Source: Cheilinus undulatus (lineage: Eukaryota; Chordata; Actinopteri; Labriformes; Labridae). Taken from it: DNA of 64,000 nt. Shown piece by piece: positions 1-12,776 of the stretch. A program made the position numbers and the translations under genes. The stretch lies in the NCBI RefSeq assembly GCF_018320785.1, contig NC_054884.1, forward strand, positions 16,617,667 through 16,681,666, in the 5' to 3' direction. Below the pieces are notes generated by a model, which saw only the letters and a list, made by a program, of their open reading frames with translations, searched no databases and was not told where the DNA came from. How positions within the stretch are numbered: position 1 is the stretch's first letter; every line of letters begins with the position of its first letter.

Positions 1-117
1 GTAAATTTAGGCCTATTGTATCAATTAAAGTTGATTTTAATTTTTCCTCAGGGGTCCTGGGGCTGCTTAGTGTTTCTCATGAGTAGGGGGGGCCCTAAGG
101 TAAAAAAGGTTGGGAGC

Positions 118-357
118 CACTGTCCTAGGCCATGCTTACTCATCACCACATCCACCCTTCACTCTGCCTTTGTTTTTTCTGTACATTATTTCCCCATGCC
201 CCTGGTAATATGCAAGGACATCCAGAGCACAGCCTGGGTCGTGTCAATCCTCCTTCCCTCGAGATGAGGCCCTCAGGCAGCTTACTCGCCACATCTATGC
301 CTTACTTCAGCCTCATTTTTTGGCCCAAACATGCCTAAAAGATCTGCATAGTACTGT
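118..357. mobile_element. Partial mariner-type MITE, same family as 57402-57941
   Basis: This stretch aligns along its length with the right part of the complete 540-bp element at 57402-57941: both contain a CCATGCCC-TGGTAAT block, then ACATCCAGAGCA, then GTGTCAATCCTCCTTCC, and both end in a diverged terminal repeat around ACATGCCTAAAA and AGTACTGT. The left part of the element is missing or unrecognisable here. Non-coding; the open frames across it mean nothing. Confidence 0.75.
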
Positions 358-3300
358 GTATTATGTAGTAGTAATAATATGTAGTATACAGCCTATGTCT
401 TAAAGTTTACAGGAATTAAAATACAATATAGACCAGCCAGTGTTGTTGCTGTTGGTCTATTTAGTCTTTTTAGGCCATGTAGAGGCATCTGTAAAAGTTT
501 TATAACCCAAAAGTCCCTTGCAGGAACTTTAAAAGTGGGTTAAATAATTTAAAGAGCACCTCCTGAAATTCTACACAATAAATGGGTACAGCTTTATAAG
601 TATTTGAAACCAGCTAGGAAAAAATGTTGACCAAAATGCACATTAATACAAATAATGGATTGAATTGTTATGCTGAAAGAGTCTCAAGGTTAAGCAATCG
701 ATCGCAGAACCAAAAATGTGTGTAAAGAGATGAACTGTAGAGCTCAACAAGGTTTGACTTTGAGATTTTTATGCGATTGCTTCTGAAAAAGAAAGTTTTC
801 TCACAGTGAGAGAGAGTCTCACCTTCACATGGCATCCGCAGCATCAGCATCCAAACTCGGGTAATGAGGGAGAGATTGAGATAAAGAAACAAAAGAGGAG
901 AGAAGGACGCAGAGAAAAGAGGGGCTGGATAAATAACTGTCAATGCTGGAGGGCTGTGATTCAGTCTGAGACTCTTTTCTTCATCTGTGACTCACGTCGA
1001 GCGCTGGTATAGAGGCATTTAACAGCCTGCTGATTTGATTTGCTGGAGGTGAAAACTGGAGGGTTTGTGGAGTAATGAGGAGGCATTTTTAGGACAGTTA
1101 CAATTTCCTGTGGTGCAAGATAGCAGAATACAAATTCCTGATCTTATTTGGTCCATTAGAGAGGTATTTTACTGTGACCCTTTAACAGCATCCATAAACA
1201 AGGTCAGATTTGGGCCTCTTTAGCCACCTTTGCTGCACGTTGCTATGTGTTTACTAACCCTGGTGGTGTTTGTTGCTCTGAAGAGTCTGGATCCCTGCTT
1301 CTGATGTACTCCCCTGGTGCTGAGCTGAACTGAGGACTCAGGGTGACCTTGGTGCGTTGCAGAGGCTGCCAGCGTGATTATGGTAATTCCCAACCCCCCT
1401 CCCACCCCAATCCCAGCACACAGTCAACTCTTCCGAGGTGACACGGAGCTCACTTCCTCTACAAGCGCCCCCCTACGCTGAGGCTGAAGAATATATCTGT
1501 GAGGAGGAGGCCCCACTGTGTTTATGTGCATCTATTACCATCAACTGTATGGAGCCAATCTAGGACACTAATATTTTATAGGAGTCAGAGGGAAGCTTAT
1601 TTCATTGGTTGGTTTTAAGCTTCACAGATGAAGAAGCACATCACGCAGGCTTTGTCCATCCTGTGACTTCATAACCTTGAGCAAAGGAAGTGATTTCATG
1701 CTCGCTTTGATTGAGATGTTTGGAGAATTTCAGTGATTTCCATCCAAGGTCAGTTATTCTTCTGCTGGCTGAAAAGCAGTCATGAATGATAACAGTCTCA
1801 GTCTTGACAGGATATCAGTTATTTGTGCAACACCTCTTCATGTAGATAACCATCTTCAGCAGCATTACACATTTAGCTCACTAATTTCATGGTTTTGTCT
1901 CCTTTCTCATGGACTGATACTGCTCATCCACGCTGGTCTACGTCAGATATGATTAGTCTTTCCCTCCGCTGTGCTGAGCTCGCTCCTCTCAGCAGCTCTG
2001 AGGATGTGATTTGTGGATATTATTGATTTTGCCGATGCCCCTGAGGCTCTAGTATAGCATAAATATTATCATATATTCCCCCTAGAGTTACAATTTAAGC
2101 AGGGATGAACACTATCAAGATAAGCCAAATTAATCTCTTTGGAAATCAAGGAAAAGGTGTGCTTAGTGACAGACTGATGCATTATTTTTGTTCCTCCAGG
2201 GCAGACTTTGGCATCTGAAATCATGTTTTCTCTGTGTTCCCTTTCCTTTTTGTGATTTTGTCTATAAAGACAAGAGCGGCTCTTTATGTCGTGTCTGTGT
2301 TTCCCTTCCTGAAGCTGTTCATCTAATGATCTTCCCTGACTGCAGTGCTGGTATCTCTTTGAGGTGGCTGTCAGTTTTGGATGCTCCTTGGCAGCCCCAA
2401 TGCTGCAGATAAATAAAACTTTGCAGGCGTTCGTCTTTTCCCGTCACATCATCTAAAGGGGTTTCTGCTCCACCCGGGCGCAGGGAGATGGATTAAGATG
2501 TTAGATTGGATGAGGACTGATTGCGAGTCACGCTGCTCCACTTTAAGGAAAGCATGAGCGACGGAGATGATATTTTTCTTATCTCTTTCTGTCTGGATGA
2601 CACAGAGGAGTCCATCTCCTTCCCAGGTGGAAAATATCTTTAATATAGCTCCCCAGTCTGACAGCGCTATTATAGTTGAAATGAGGCTTTGAAATGGACG
2701 CTTCTCTATTAAAGGACATTTGAAGCTATCTGCCTTTCAAATAGATGGAGAACAAGACAAACGAGCGAATCACAGATGTTCTGTCCTCAGTTGTGTCACC
2801 TTGACATTTACTTGTTTTAACTTTGTCGCCTCAAAAGCCCAATCCTTTAAAAATTAAGTCAGTAGACTTCAAAAATTAAATAAAATCAGTGCTTCATAAC
2901 ATATGATAGCACTGAAACAATCATGACCTGACACAACTCAGTAGTGAGTTTTCTCTTATTCTTAACATTTGCTGCTTGTTCTTGTAAGTGTTGCTGGAGC
3001 GTTCTGTTTCCTCTAATCCTCACCTTGGAAGTTGGTGAATTTGTATCAGAAATGCCTTCTTCTTTTAATTTGAAGCCCAATTTGCATTGATCTGTTCAAT
3101 ATCAGCATGTTTTGGAAAGGAAGGAAGAAACAGGTTCTGTAGAAAGCAAAAGCAGGCATCTCTCCACTCAACTGCGCTAATCTGACAATTTCTTAGTCTC
3201 TGTTAACAGATATGTAACCTTACAGAGATGATGGATTGGCCAGATTCCGTGTCGATCATCAGGCATATCCATCTTGCAAAGCTCCAATCTGAAATGATTG

Positions 3301-4026
3301 TGCCAGGTCTGAGAACAGACGAGACTAACAGCATCTTTGAGGAGAATGAGGTGGTAGCTACAGGCGGGGTTTAGTTGTACTAGATGCACATAGCAATGGC
3401 TGCCACCAGTTGTCACAGTATGGAGGCAGTTTAACAGAATTGGGCCACGTTTTTATCAGCAGAACAGCAAAACCACATGAAAGCTTTCCATGGCAGAAAA
3501 GATGTTGTCACTATTCTCTCTACCTGCTGCAGTATGAGATTGCCATAGTTTCAGGTGGGGTTTGGTTGTATACAATGGCTGCTGGTGTAGCAATTACCTC
3601 GGATTTAGCTACACCGGTAGTTTTTATCAGGTCTGAACAAAATTTCCTTATTTGAAGAGGAGCAAATAATCCCACTGAAAGCTTTTCTTGGCATTGAAGA
3701 TGTTTGTGCACTTCCCCTGATATGCCTCATCATGAGTTTTATCCACCAACATGCTCCACCAATCTGCCAGTCTTTTTAATACGGTCTCATTTAACTCAGT
3801 CAGCATTGATATTTCAATATCATCATCAGAAATGGTCAATATGACCTTGATTAATCCAAGTTTTGTTTTGAATACTGAGGACAGACCTGACATGGCTTAC
3901 AGTTTACTGGACAACATAAGTTCCTTTAATTGCAGTTTAATCATAAAAATCCATCTTTTTCAGTTTATATCTCTGAACTAAGCCGCAGCAGAGACTTTAT
4001 GTAACTTAAAATTAGAGAACTGAACT
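358..4026. other. Non-coding, no gene recognised
   Basis: Intron or intergenic DNA left of the first visible rhbdl1 exon. Reading frames are short and show no domain. A diverged internal repeat lies at about 3300-3720: two stretches share a GGGGTTT-GTTGTA block, a TTTTTATCAG block and an AAAGCTTT-TTGGCA-GAAGATGTT block in the same order. Nothing else stands out. Confidence 0.5.
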
Positions 4027-4027
4027 G

Positions 4028-4180
4028 AGGGTGCTGGTTTAGCCTAGTTGGTAGTTGGTAGCTGGTCTTGCTGCTGTCTGGTGCATGTCTTCCCCCCACT
4101 CTCTCTTCCCATGCTTCCTGTCTCTTTTGAGCTGTCCTGTCAAAATAAGGCAAAAAGACCAAAAAATAATCTCTTAAAAA
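4028..4180 (+). repeat. tRNA-derived SINE relic
   Basis: It has the tail layout of the SINE at 14848-15030: a tRNA-like start (TTTAGCCTAGTTGGTAG), then GCATGTCTTCCCCCCACTCTCTC, then TGTCAAAATAAGGCAAAAAGACC and an A-rich end. The B-box section is deleted. Family name not assigned. Confidence 0.6.
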
Positions 4181-6524
4181 CGAAAATGAAATGGAGGCTC
4201 ACTTTAAACAGAAAATCAGTGCTGCTTTGGGGGATGTTATGAACCAAGACGGGACAGAAATATCTGTTTTGGCCAAAATTTGCTTTGCTTTTCAGTTGAA
4301 CACTGTTTATTCCTCAAATTTTTAACTGTAAACAGTGCTGTGGATGGAAAAGGAAGTCCTGAGTAGAACTTGTTTAAGGCTGGCAACTGACTATACCAGA
4401 TTTACCAAAAAGTAATCTGGTAGTCCCCCCAACCACCTTGCTATCAAGTCACCATCAGTATGAAGTGTTTTAATTGAGTGTGTTTACTTGGACTCTAGTA
4501 TCCTTGTTATGAGCCGTATCTTGGTTTTGATCATATTCAGGATACTGAGTTTATATGCACACAGAGAAGGCTGGTTATTCATATCCCTGTATCCATGAGA
4601 AATACTAGTATCTAGTCCCTGTGAAACTTCATCTGTGAGGTTTGTGTTCATATTATTACCAAAAGACCTTTGTTTTATCCGATCAGTCAGCACTTTCTAT
4701 GATTTAATTCAACTTATGCAAATCTCATTTGACAACCTCAGTGAAGACAAGGCCAAAACTCCCCCTGAGAACCTTGGTGCCTCTCCCAAGGGGGACCCAG
4801 ACCCAGGACTGCATCAGCAGCATCTGTGAGTGTTCTCTATGGTCCTCTGTGTAACAGAGCCTGAAGTCATTGGTTTTGATATTGGTAGCAGGTTCTTTAC
4901 CTCTGAAAGTCTGGTAAGCTAAATGTATGAAAAAGTAGGCATACATATGCCTGCACAAGGTGTATTATTGCTGCACAGTGGTGGGTCAAAAGAAAGGCTG
5001 GGGTGGTAATATGATAGAAGTCTTACTAGCAATGGGTAAACATGCTGTTCAGTGACTTTGACCTTTGACCTAGACGTCTAATCAGTTCATCCTTGACTCA
5101 GAGTGGGTATTTGTGAGAAGAAAATCACTCAAAACACTTTTGAGATAGGCTTACATATTTACAAGAATGGCAGACAGATGGACAACCCAAAAACATCAAA
5201 CCTCAGACCCTGACTGTTGCCAACATCGCCCACAGCGTGGGGTAAATTCTCATTTAACAGAAACTAAATTATGAATAACTTTAGATTGAGTGATTAATAA
5301 TAAAAAAAAAACTTGAAGACATTTTCTTTATGTCCAGATAATTTCACTAGAAGTAGAGGTCAATTTGTCCTCTTGTAGTTGAGGCAGCAGAGCACAAAAA
5401 CCAACACAGAGACAAAACCAAATGTAGTTGTGATTGCATGATTGCATTTTAGTGTATGTCCTGTATCGCTCCTCATTCTCTCCATCAGTCTCCCTCTCCT
5501 CTTATTTGTGCTCGGTAAATAAATCTGATCAGGCATTTCCCCAGTTTATTAGCCGGCAGAGGCAGCCCTGTGACTGCCAGAGTGCTGACTGCAGCACATC
5601 TCTGTGCAGGGCCACAAGATTTAATGCATACAGGATAGATCTGTCTGAGGCAGGCTGCAGCTCCAAGCCTTAAAGGGTAACAATCCCAACACGTAGAGGT
5701 TTCTCCTAGTGATCCAGCCCTCTGATCTGAGCTAGGCCACTGCTTTCGATCAGAATATTTCTCTATTTATGAGAGCTGACAGCTTCAAAATGGCTATCCT
5801 AATAGACAGAAATGTGCCCTACCAATTCTTTTATCTCTTTTAATGAAACATGACAAAATAGATTTGATTTGTCTACCTTAGAGCTCATACAAATCAGCTC
5901 AATAAATGAATAAAGCCCAGCACTGTGTTGCCAGATTTGCTTTGCACCCAATTCTGACTAAATCACCTGAATAAATAAATACATTGTCCTTTAATTGTCC
6001 TTTTCAGAGTAATTTATGGGCTGAGCAAGCAGGAATTGCATCTCAATGCATATTAATGTTGTCAGACATCCTATAGGTTGCCTAAAAACATCCCCTGCTA
6101 GATATATTTACAAACTAAGAGTTAGATAACTGTAACTCCTGGCCGAAGCCTTTGAGAGCTACACTTGTTTTTCTGTGATATCTGTGCTTCAAAGACACTC
6201 GATCAATAATTTTACACACGAATGGTCAAGTGATTGTGTGATGGGAAAGGGGTCACATGTAGTCTCAAAGCCAAAGAGAATTTCTCCTGACTCTGCAGCA
6301 GCACAGAGCTTTACAGCTCTCTTCATCTTGTTTGGTCAAGGGGCCAGTACCCAAGGCTACCCATAACCCCCTTATGGAGTAAAGGGTAAAGCTCTCTGGG
6401 ACTCAGCCAAATGGGTGTGTGTGTGTGTGGGGGGGGGGCATAGATCAGCAAAATCATTGTAAAGTTAGACTGTAATATCCGTATTTTTATATTTGATAAT
6501 AACCTCTTGTATCAAAGCAATGAA
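4181..6524. other. Non-coding, no gene recognised
   Basis: Short frames only. A (GT)n tract followed by a G run lies at about 6415-6439. Blocks near 5990-6060 look less repetitive, but nothing visible decides whether they are conserved. Confidence 0.5.
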
Positions 6525-7300
6525 TAATGAATTTTATTTATTTATGCTGCAGCACAATATAGCATTTTATATATAGCATTTTTAAGAATGTAACCCCATT
6601 TTCTTAAAATAGAATTACCTTTTTATTTGTAATGTTACAATGTTGTTGGGCACACTGAACTAAACCATTTGGAAAGTAATGTTAGACTTCATAGCCAAGC
6701 CTGATGTGCACAAATGTCAGGATACCAGAGAATAAAGAAGGAATTAGAATAACTTTAAAGGGGAAAATAATGCCGAAAATTGCCGAATACAGACACAGAT
6801 CATCAAACATCATATAAAAATGGTAAATAGAAGTGAAAAAATGGCAGAAATATGTGGTGAAAGAGTGACAAAAATTGGTGGATGGTAAAAATGGTGAGAA
6901 GTGGTTGAAACTGTTTTTGTCAAGCAAAATTGTTTTGTAAGTGTCAAAATTGGCAACAATAAGTGGTGAAATGTGGTTGAAGATTGGAAATTTGGTTAAT
7001 AGTGGCAAAAAGAGATTAGAGGAGGCAAAAGAAAGGAATTAGTAGCAAATATGACTTAAGAAAGGAAAAAAGTGGCCAAAATGGGCTGTTCAGAAAGGTG
7101 AAAATTAGCTTATAAAGTGGCAAATTGGGTTTAAAACAGCTAAAATAGGTTATACGTGGCTAAAATTGGCTTCAAGTGGTAAAATGGGTTTAATGTAGCA
7201 AAAATATGCCAAAAAGTAGCAAAAATTAGCAATTTAAGTATTTAAGAGGGTTAAAAGTAGCAGAAATAGTTTTTAATTTAAATACAGATGTAGCAAAATG
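6525..7300. repeat. Degenerate quasi-periodic repeat (GTGGCAAAAATGG-like)
   Basis: A loosely repeated phrase of about 20-30 bases, close to GTGGCAAAAATGG or AAGTGGTAAAATGGG, recurs across the region. The flank near 6590-6615 (TGTAACCCCATTTTCTTAAAAT) reappears inverted at about 32145-32165, beside an array of the complementary phrase. Both therefore look like copies of one dispersed element in opposite orientation. The 108-residue minus frame inside is a by-product of this composition. Confidence 0.65.
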
Positions 7301-8289
7301 ACAGTGAAGAACAGTGAAGAAAATGATTTGAAAATCAGAACTCAATAAAGTTTGACAAAATTTCCAGCCCCAAAATGATTTAACTGTGTACCAGGACTCT
7401 AGCACCATTGCTACTGCTCCAACCCAAATGAACTGTTTTATCAGTAAATCTGGGGAAGGCCATTCACCGGGTTGTTCAGGGGCCCAGTCGGTTCTGTGGA
7501 CAGGCCCGCCAGTTCCTATTCTGGTTCAGTCCAGTACTTTCTTCAAGGTTGTTTACATAAACAACAGGAAGATTTTCTCGAAGAAAGAAAACAAGCTATC
7601 CTACCTGTCCTGCACACATAGACAACAAAATTAGTATTGGTCTTGTGAATATTTGGAGCATTTTGCATCTAATGAGTCTAATAGTTCTCTAGACTTGATG
7701 AAAACCACACAGAGCTGAAAAGTATAAATGTATTTATGTAAATATTGGATTTACATTGATTTGGTCGCCTGGAGCACATCTCCACATGAATGCTAATGCT
7801 TTTTCAGAGTCAGCTGGATGGATAAATAGTTCACCCTGCACTTTATGAGAAATAATGTTCTTATGTACAGATGCAACCTGAACTTATAATAACTTAAGCT
7901 TCAGGCTGTGCATAACCCAGTTTTAAAGCATTAGTTGAATTACTTTATTTTCTAAGAGCGGTTTCAAATGTAACAAATACTTGTTAACACGGAAATTTGG
8001 CATGGCTGAAATTAATTTATACTGAAATTTCACACATTTTCACACCATTTTACACCATGTACCACATTCTTAAAGTACCACTTTCTACCAGACGTAACAA
8101 TGATCAACAGTTGGGTCTCTTGGGTTACATGTGAGGGGTACTGGATTCGCTGAAAGCCATCTGATCCCTTTACAACCCAGGTGACAGCTGTGTTGGCATC
8201 TTCAACACAAAGTCAGGCGCATTCTTGGAGCCGTTTGGCTTCTGCCAGGCCAGGGTTGCCCCTTTTCACAAATCTGTTTGTTTGAGTTC
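7301..8289. other. Non-coding, no gene recognised
   Basis: Short frames only, no domain, and no repeat family I can name. Confidence 0.4.
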
Positions 8290-8740
8290 ATGGATAGGAT
8301 CCCATTGTGCAGCCAAGGGTAGAAGACTTTCTTGGTTTTTGGGACCTCAGAATTTCATCTCTGCCTTTTGCATATAATGTCATTCTGCTGGCTCCAGCAG
8401 GCATGGGGGTGGTTTGCAGTCGAGTGTGAAGGACGAGCATTAGCACCTCCAAGTCTGGAAAACGGTGGATTGCTTTCTCCAGGTGAGGAGTAAGCCTCAC
8501 CTGGCCTATGGTCATGAACTATTGGCTGAAAGATTGAGATTACAGATGCAAGGGGTGGATATATGTTCCTCCAATAGGTGTCATGGCTCAGCCTTAGAGA
8601 TAAGAGAACTGTTACTCCTTTGCATTGAAGGAGCCAGCTGAGGTAGTTTGGGTATCTAATTAGGATGCCCCCTGGTTGCCTTCTTGTGGAAATCACCTTG
8701 AACACCCTGAACTCACTGGAGGGATTATACATCCCAAATG
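8290..8740 (-). mobile_element. LINE 3' fragment (Rex/RTE-like)
   Basis: On the minus strand the fragment carries, in order, the phrases known from the end of a widespread fish LINE: the 'ggcatcc ... acc(a)cctcagctggctcc' block, 'aggctgagcc', and 'gttcatgaccatagg-(t)gagg'. Reading frames at 8732-8355 and 8515-8288 (minus) overlap it but are broken. No reverse transcriptase motif is left. The clade is inferred from memory of the consensus, so it could belong to another LINE group. Confidence 0.6.
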
Positions 8741-8799
8741 GATTGATGATTGTTTCTGAAGATTAATTTTGAAAGATACATTCAGTCTTAGGAAATCTA

Positions 8800-10115
8800 C
8801 AACCCCAATTCCAAAAAGTTGGGGCTTTGTGTAAAATGTGAACAAAAACAGAACATTATGATTTGTAAATCTCATAAACCCTTCATTTATTCACAAAAGA
8901 ACATAACAACATATCAGATTTGGAAACTGAGACATTGAGCGATATGAAAAATATTAGCTCACTTCAAATTTGATGGCAGCATCACATCCTAAAAAAGTAG
9001 GGACAGGGCCATGTTTACCATCGTGTAGTATCCCCTCTTTTTTTAACAACAGTCTGTCAGCTTAATCTTCTTGAAATATGCAAGGCCTTTCCTGAAAGAG
9101 ACATCTGGATGGGAGCATATGTTGCCCTTAACCCTCTCTATACTTTCAGCATTAATAGTACCTTTACAGATGTGTAAGCTGCCAAAACCATAGGCACTAT
9201 TGTAACCTCATACCATCAGAGATGCAGGCTTTTGAACTGCGTGCTAACAAGCTAGATGGTCCCTGTACGAGTCTGCTGGACATGATATCTGTGGTTTCCA
9301 AAAAGAATTTCAAATTTTGATTCACCTGACCACAGAATAGTTTCCCATTTTGCCTTAGTCTGCTTTAAATGAGCTTCGGCCTCGAGGAGACTCCAGCGTC
9401 CCTGGATTGTGTTCACATATGGCTTCTTCTTTGAATGATACAGCTTAAACTTACATTTCTGGATGGCACTGTGTTGACAGAAAAGGATTTGTTCCTGAGC
9501 CCATGTAGTGATTTCCAGCACAGAATCTGTGCTGAAGCCTGTTTTTAATGCAGTGCTGCCTAAGGGTCAAAAACCGTCCAGTACTGACCTTTGGCCTTGT
9601 AGCTTGCGCACAGGGACTCCCTGAATGTTGATGATGTTTTGTTTTGTAGATGGCGGGATAACCAAAGTCTTTGCAATATGATGATGGGGAACATTTTTCT
9701 GACATTATTCCATGATTTTTAGATGCAATTTGTCACAGATAACTGATCCTCTACCAAGCTTTACTTCTGTGAGACTCTGCCTCTAAATGCTTCTTTTATA
9801 CCAAGCTATGTTGCTGACATTTTGCCAATTCAACTCGTTAGTTGTAACTGCTCCTCCAGCTATTTTCATTAGTATTACTTACTTTTCCAGCGTTTTGTTG
9901 CCTTGTCCCTAGTTTTTTGAGATGTGTTGCTGCCATCAGATTCAAAATGAGCTAATATTTTTTATGAACTGGTAAAATGTCTCAGTTTCAACATCTGATA
10001 CGTTGTTTATGTTCCATTGTGGGTAAAATATGTGTTTCTAAGATTTGCAAATCATTGCATTCTGATTTTTTTTTACATTTTACACAGTGTCCCATCTTTT
10101 TTGGAACTGGGGTTG
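8800..10115 (-). mobile_element. Tc1/mariner element, decayed, with both ends
   Basis: The ends are inverted: ACAACCCCAATTCCAAAAAAGT-like on the left and TTTTGGAACTGGGGTTGT on the right, each next to a TA dinucleotide as in Tc1/mariner target duplications. Broken minus-strand transposase pieces lie at 9705-9451 and 9521-9252; the latter contains WSGESKFEILFGN, matching the region around the first catalytic Asp (usually a D-E-S-K-F context), here changed to GESKF. Stops and frameshifts make it inactive. About 1.3 kb. Confidence 0.88.
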
Positions 10116-12776
10116 TACATGAAAGGTGGAGTGCACCAAGCAAACTCAAAACAAAAAGACAGCTCTGAACTAAGTTGATAATTTTATGGTAGGTTTGGTT
10201 AATGCTTAATGTTTTGCTGTTAGCCAAATAGTGTCTAAAGTGTGTATCACACTAAGAACTTTTCTAATGTGTCTCTCTCCATAACAGCTGGATAGAGCTG
10301 CAGTGCATGATGGTTAACTTCAGGAGTTTGTCGTGTTTGTTTATTTAGGATTCTGCCCCCCCAACACACATACACACACACACTTTAGTAAACTAATGCT
10401 TGCCTGTGCAGGGGCAGCAGGGACATAGACATCAAGGATTAGACAGTAATGTCAGCATCATGAAGAAGTAATTAGTCCCTCTATTGTCTTTCATCCTGAG
10501 AAGTTGGATTTCAGAGTGTGACAGAGGGCTCCACTGCTCTTCCACTCTTTTGTTGGGAAAATGGTGTTTATTTGGATGCTACCACAATGCTTGATCAATA
10601 AAACAGCTTGGCTATTGAAAAGCTTTTTGATTCAGACAACAATAATACTGCCACAAAGCAAGTGAAAAAATGTATTTAAACTGCTAACATCACTATTTGT
10701 AGTTCTGCTACAGCCAAAGCCTGGATTCAATTTAGTGTTAAAAATAGCTGGATAAAATTTTACAGTCAGAAATCAATAAATCTATTTGTCTGGATTACAA
10801 AATCAGCAAACAATAAGAGGTACCACTTTGTAAGTTCCTCACAGAAGCTTTTAGAACTGTAATGTTCATGGTAAACAAGATCAATCATCAAGTATTTAAA
10901 CAAAGGCTAGAAAGCAGACAGGAAGAGGCATCAGGTTTGTACTTGTTTGTGCAGAGGCTTATTTTCCAAGGATTAGAGGATTGTTTTTTTTTATTGCTAC
11001 AGTTACTGTGCTCTGGTGCAGCCTCTGCTAGAGTGGCTTCACAGAGGCACAGCCTTAGGCACTGTCAAGCCTGGCCTTGGATCAGCTTAGCATCCCTTGT
11101 CTGCACCTTATCCCATAGAGAGTGAAAATACAAAGTTGACCCATAGCTTAAGGGCAGCCTGGAGTAACAGTAATAGTGTCGCTAGTGTGGTGTGACAGAG
11201 ACTGCACTGGGGATTATACTGCAGTAGAAAGAGTATAGCCCTGAGTGTGTAGTTGACTTCTACTCAACAAAAAACACATCATCTTTACTGTCTTCACTGC
11301 AGAGAGCTGGTAAGTGTTCCAAGCTCACAAAAGATTAGAGTATGTCGATGATGAGTTCAGGATGGTTACAGTAAATAATCTGTGCAGTAGACGGGAAGTG
11401 TCAGCTCGGTGCTGAAATAATCGCACACCTCACGACTCAGCTCGTGCTGAGTGCGAGGATCCTAAATCTCAAATCCCCCCTAAGCAGGAGAGCCTACATG
11501 ACAGGCCTGTTTAATATTCACGCTGTATTTGGGAGCTCTCTTACAGAAGCAGAGCGAGCAGGAGGAGAGAGCAGTTTGTTTCCTCCCCGTGGAGCCCGTC
11601 TCTTCCTCTGAGCCGGAGGTCTCAGGTTGTCTCCTCTTAGACATCTACAGATGGTGATGTCACACCTCTGACAAGTGTCTGCTACAGAGACGTGTTCGAT
11701 TACGTTTGATCGAGTCGTTATGTTTAATGTAAGGAAAGTACATGGAACCCACAAAGGATATCCCTTAAAGGTAAAATATGTCAAAATTTTGAAATTGAAA
11801 AGTCTACATTGATTAAAAAATAACTACTCCTATGGCATATATTTACTTTCAGATGAGTATTTACAGTTTTCAAAGCCAGAGTCATTTTGATTATTATAAC
11901 AGTCTGTTTCTTGTGAAGACCGCCCCTTTGACAGAGCTGCTGTTTCATGTTTATGATTGCTATAAAAAGGCTTACTTCGTGGGATACATCAAAAAATGCT
12001 TCATAAGGCAGCATGACTATTACCAGAGGCTGCCATTCTATTGCTAGCTCCAGTTCATACTTTGTGCTGCTTACTTATGATGGACCACCCTAATGCTCTA
12101 CTATCGCCTGCATATTATGTCGCCCAAGAACCCCCCCCATGAGGGATACCCCTGCCCCATTCCGGCCTTTCTAGACATGTCCAGATTGAGTACAGACACG
12201 CTGCAAAGCTCTACCTATCCTTGTTGCCTACAGACTCTGTTCTAGTGATTTTCCTGTAGGTCAATCATTTCCCATTAAATGAAATAGAAATTACTTTAAC
12301 TAGTCTAAAGTCAAGAAAACAGACAGAAAAAGGTCAAAATCCTGCACTTTTTTTAAAAACTGCATTTGGTAAACAATATGGAATGTAGCTAATATAGCAG
12401 TGCTTGCACCACTCACCTTCAGTCCTCTTTGCAGGTTAATGTCTGCATTCCTGTGCTGAATGTTGTCACTCAACCCTACAGTTATATCAAAGTTCAACCT
12501 GACACAGCCGTTGGACAACTTTGTTCCCATTTACTTAATAAAAATTGTGCTTAACCAGGCTGTATGGGATGCTAATGGTGCTATTGGTTTACTGTTGTTT
12601 ATATTTGTTTAAAGAGCAATGTGGCAGCAAGGCAGTAGCCATCAAACACAGCTACAGAGGTGACTAGTTGCAGATGACTGCATTAACATTCAGCCCCAGT
12701 GAACACATACAAGTGGAAATGTGACTAAGCATCCTGCTTCACACACTTCTGTTGCCTTAAAAACCTTACTCAGTTA
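10116..12776. other. Non-coding, no gene recognised
   Basis: A (CA)n tract at about 10368-10383, otherwise ordinary intronic or intergenic sequence with short frames. The 11500-11780 part is richer in GC and CpG than its surroundings, but I see no splice-flanked coding exon in it. Confidence 0.45.

Noticed and set aside
6682-7008. 108-codon minus-strand frame
   Set aside because: Composition artefact of the mirror-image periodic array.
8355-8732. 125-codon minus frame as a host protein
   Set aside because: It lies within the Rex/RTE-like LINE end and has no conserved protein signature.
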